DNA from: Bacillota bacterium
Lineage (GTDB): Bacteria; Bacillota; Clostridia; Lachnospirales; Lachnospiraceae
Reading direction: 5' to 3'
DNA length: 7,358 nt
Assembly: GCA_023386315.1 (NCBI GenBank)
Contig: JAEWJZ010000005.1
Span: 1-7,358, forward strand
Part shown: piece after piece, positions 6,019 to 7,358 of the stretch
How the letters are laid out: the number at the start of each line of letters is the position of its first letter
Numbering within the stretch: the stretch's first letter is position 1
The notes under the pieces: model-generated
Told to the model about the DNA's origin: nothing
The model's database searches: none
What the model saw: only the letters and a program-made list of their open reading frames with translations
Made by a program: the position numbers and the translations under genes

Positions 6019-6387
6019 CTAGAATTCCAGACCAGCTTCTCTGGCTGCGTCTGCTAATGCCTGAATCTTACCCTGATATATAAATCCGCCTCTGTCAAAG
6101 ACAACTTCTTTAATACCTTTTTCCATTGCTCTCTTGGCAACTACGGTACCTACATATGCTGCAGCATCAACGTTGTTAGTTTTCTCTAATTCTGCCTTTA
6201 CTTCTTTTTCTACTGAAGAAGCAGCAACTAAAGTCTTACCAACTGTATCGTCAATAATTTGAGCATACATATGATTATTACTTCTAAACACAGCTAAACG
6301 TGGTCTCTCTGCAGTACCTGCAAGACGATTACGTAATCTGTTGTGCTTCTTAACGCGGATTTCGCTTTTTGACTGTTTGCTAACCAT
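6019..6387 (-). CDS. rplR: 50S ribosomal protein L18
   Basis: 122 residues, the standard length. L18 binds 5S rRNA and, with L5, docks it into the central protuberance of the 50S subunit. The basic N-terminus ([20 protein letters not shown]) is followed by [24 protein letters not shown] (24-47), the VAASS strand, the [20 protein letters not shown] helix (75-94) and the signature [28 protein letters not shown] at the C-terminus. The ATG at 6387 has AAGGAGAG about seven bases upstream. The gap to rplF is 17 bases; cotranscribed with its neighbours. Confidence 0.97.
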   Translation of the reverse strand: MVSKQSKSEIRVKKHNRLRNRLAGTAERPRLAVFRSNNHMYAQIIDDTVGKTLVAASSVEKEVKAELEKTNNVDAAAYVGTVVAKRAMEKGIKEVVFDRGGFIYQGKIQALADAAREAGLEF

Positions 6388-6404
6388 CTTTACACTCTCC
6401 TTAA

Positions 6405-6947
6405 TTATTTCTTACCAGTCTTACCAACTTTACGTCTGATCACTTCATCAGCATACTTGATACCCTTGCCCTTATACGGCTCAGGTCTTCTCTTATCTCT
6501 GATTTCAGCAGCGTACTGGCCAACTTTTTCTTTATCAATACCTTTAACGAAGATGATGTTCTGACCTTCCATGGTAGACTCAATACCTTCTGGATCTTCC
6601 ATTTCTACCGGATGAGAATAGCCAAGGGAAAGAACAAGCTTCTTGCCCTGCTTCTGAGCTCTGTAACCAACACCGTTGATCTCAAGTTTTTTCTCATATC
6701 CTGCAGTAACACCAACGATCATGTTGTTGATTAAGGTTCTTGTAAGACCGTGTAAAGATTTCATCTTCTTTAAATCGTTTGGTCTTGTTACAACGATATG
6801 ACCATCTTCTTCTTTGATTGTCATCTCTGTGGGTAATACTCTCTCAAGAGTTCCCTTAGGACCTTTTACAGTCACTTTATTATTTTCTGCAATTACAACA
6901 GTTACGCCTGCTGGAATCGCGATAGGCATTCTTCCTATACGTGACAT
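6405..6947 (-). CDS. rplF: 50S ribosomal protein L6
   Basis: 180 residues, typical of L6. It binds 23S rRNA helix 97 near the sarcin-ricin loop and the factor-binding site. Two copies of the L6 alpha-beta fold are expected: the first at about 10-82 ([20 protein letters not shown], then [14 protein letters not shown]), the second at 83-165 ([29 protein letters not shown]). The L6 signature [14 protein letters not shown] is at 155-168, followed by a basic tail ending GKTGKK. The ATG at 6947 has AAGGAGG eight bases upstream (GGAGG at 6960-6956). The 67-base gap to rpsH is longer than most here and contains a hairpin that could interact with this ribosome binding site. Confidence 0.98.
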   Translation of the reverse strand: MSRIGRMPIAIPAGVTVVIAENNKVTVKGPKGTLERVLPTEMTIKEEDGHIVVTRPNDLKKMKSLHGLTRTLINNMIVGVTAGYEKKLEINGVGYRAQKQGKKLVLSLGYSHPVEMEDPEGIESTMEGQNIIFVKGIDKEKVGQYAAEIRDKRRPEPYKGKGIKYADEVIRRKVGKTGKK

Positions 6948-6955
6948 GCCGTTTA

Positions 6956-6993
6956 CCTCCTTAAATTTTCGGAGGGAATCTGTGCGTTCCCTC
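6956..6993 (-). promoter_or_regulatory. Candidate two-state hairpin at the rplF ribosome binding site
   Basis: In the transcript GAGGGAA (6993-6987) pairs perfectly with TTCCCTC (6978-6972) around eight bases. The base after that arm completes CCTCC (6975-6971), which is the exact complement of the rplF GGAGG (6960-6956), ten bases downstream. The two pairings share four bases and so exclude each other: the first leaves the ribosome binding site free, the second hides it. No U-run follows, so it is not a terminator. Regulation is inference from base pairing only. Confidence 0.4.
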
Positions 6994-7014
6994 TGTTTTC
7001 AGATGCTTTGTTAG

Positions 7015-7358
7015 TTACCAAACAAATGCAAGTACTTCTCCGCCGATGCCGTTGGTGCGTGCTTCCTTATCGGTAATAACGCCCTGGTTGGTGGAGATGA
7101 TAGCAGTTCCTAAACCGCCAAGTACTCTCGGTAACTCTTCCTTGTTTGCGTATACACGTAAACCTGGTTTAGAGATTCTCTTAATACCTGTAATGATTTT
7201 CTCGTTTTTATCTTTACCGTATTTTAAGGTGATCCGGATTGTCTGGAATGCACCGTCTTCTACGAGATCGTATTTCTTAATGTAGCCCTCTTTTACAAGG
7301 ATATCAGCAATAGCTAATTTCATCTTAGATGAAGGTACATCTACTGTATCATGTTTTG
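7015..7358 (-). CDS. rpsH: 30S ribosomal protein S8, 5' end outside the window
   Basis: 113 residues are visible; about 20 N-terminal residues lie beyond base 7358. The ATG at 7323 is internal: upstream of it the frame stays open to the window edge and reads [11 protein letters not shown], the conserved S8 segment before [16 protein letters not shown]8 binds the central domain of 16S rRNA (helix 21) and, in E. coli, represses the spc operon by binding its message. The C-terminal half has [39 protein letters not shown] and the ending GGEVLAFVW that closes the rRNA-binding domain. It is followed by a 67-base gap before rplF. Confidence 0.96.
   Translation of the reverse strand, partial: KHDTVDVPSSKMKLAIADILVKEGYIKKYDLVEDGAFQTIRITLKYGKDKNEKIITGIKRISKPGLRVYANKEELPRVLGGLGTAIISTNQGVITDKEARTNGIGGEVLAFVW

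Noticed and set aside
1..7358. Mobile elements, CRISPR arrays, tRNA or rRNA genes, phage or defence genes
   Set aside because: None seen; the window is filled with conserved translation and export genes and no repeat arrays or terminal inverted repeats were found.

Overview
This window is a ribosomal-protein (spc/alpha-type) gene cluster, read entirely from the minus strand. In transcription order it runs: rpsH (5' end outside the window), rplF, rplR, rpsE, rpmD, rplO, secY, adk, map, a small KOW-domain gene, infA, rpmJ, rpsM, rpsK, rpsD (only the first 28 codons inside). The gene order, the KOW-domain gene between map and infA, the zinc-type Adk and L36, the moderately AT-rich composition and the strong AGGAGG ribosome binding sites all suggest a Clostridia-class Firmicute. 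The protein sequences look most like Lachnospiraceae. That placement is inferred from memory of the families, not from a search.

Layout. From 7358 down to 4828 lie the tightly packed spc genes rpsH to rplO (S8, L6, L18, S5, L30, L15). The SecY translocon gene (4826-3504) starts one base after the rplO stop. An 85-base gap with a terminator-like hairpin precedes adk (3418-2774). Then come map (2770-2000), the KOW gene (1995-1714) and infA (1708-1490), joined by gaps of 3 to 5 bases. The 345-base stretch from 1489 to 1145 holds no convincing gene. It holds a GC-rich hairpin just after infA, a good sigma-A-type promoter (extended -10, 17-base spacer) at 1381-1409, and a leader of about 230 nt. 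That leader runs into rpmJ (1144-1031, GTG start, too short for many gene finders), rpsM, rpsK and rpsD. rpsM and rpsK are separated by an unusual 130-base gap that can fold into two stem-loops.

Together the genes make small- and large-subunit ribosomal proteins, the initiation factor IF-1, the membrane protein-export channel, the nucleotide kinase that balances adenylates, and the enzyme that removes initiator methionine. They form a growth-rate-linked translation and export block.

No previously undescribed system is visible; every long ORF is a conserved housekeeping gene. What merits a second look is the RNA between genes: the internal promoter and long leader before rpmJ, the structured rpsM-rpsK gap, a possible two-state hairpin at the rplF ribosome binding site, and the secY-adk hairpin. 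All are candidates read by eye, without folding-energy calculations or comparative support. Start sites corrected here: adk at 3418, rplO at 5268 (not the GTG inside its own ribosome binding site), rpsE, rpmJ and rpsD on GTG, and rpsH open beyond the window edge.
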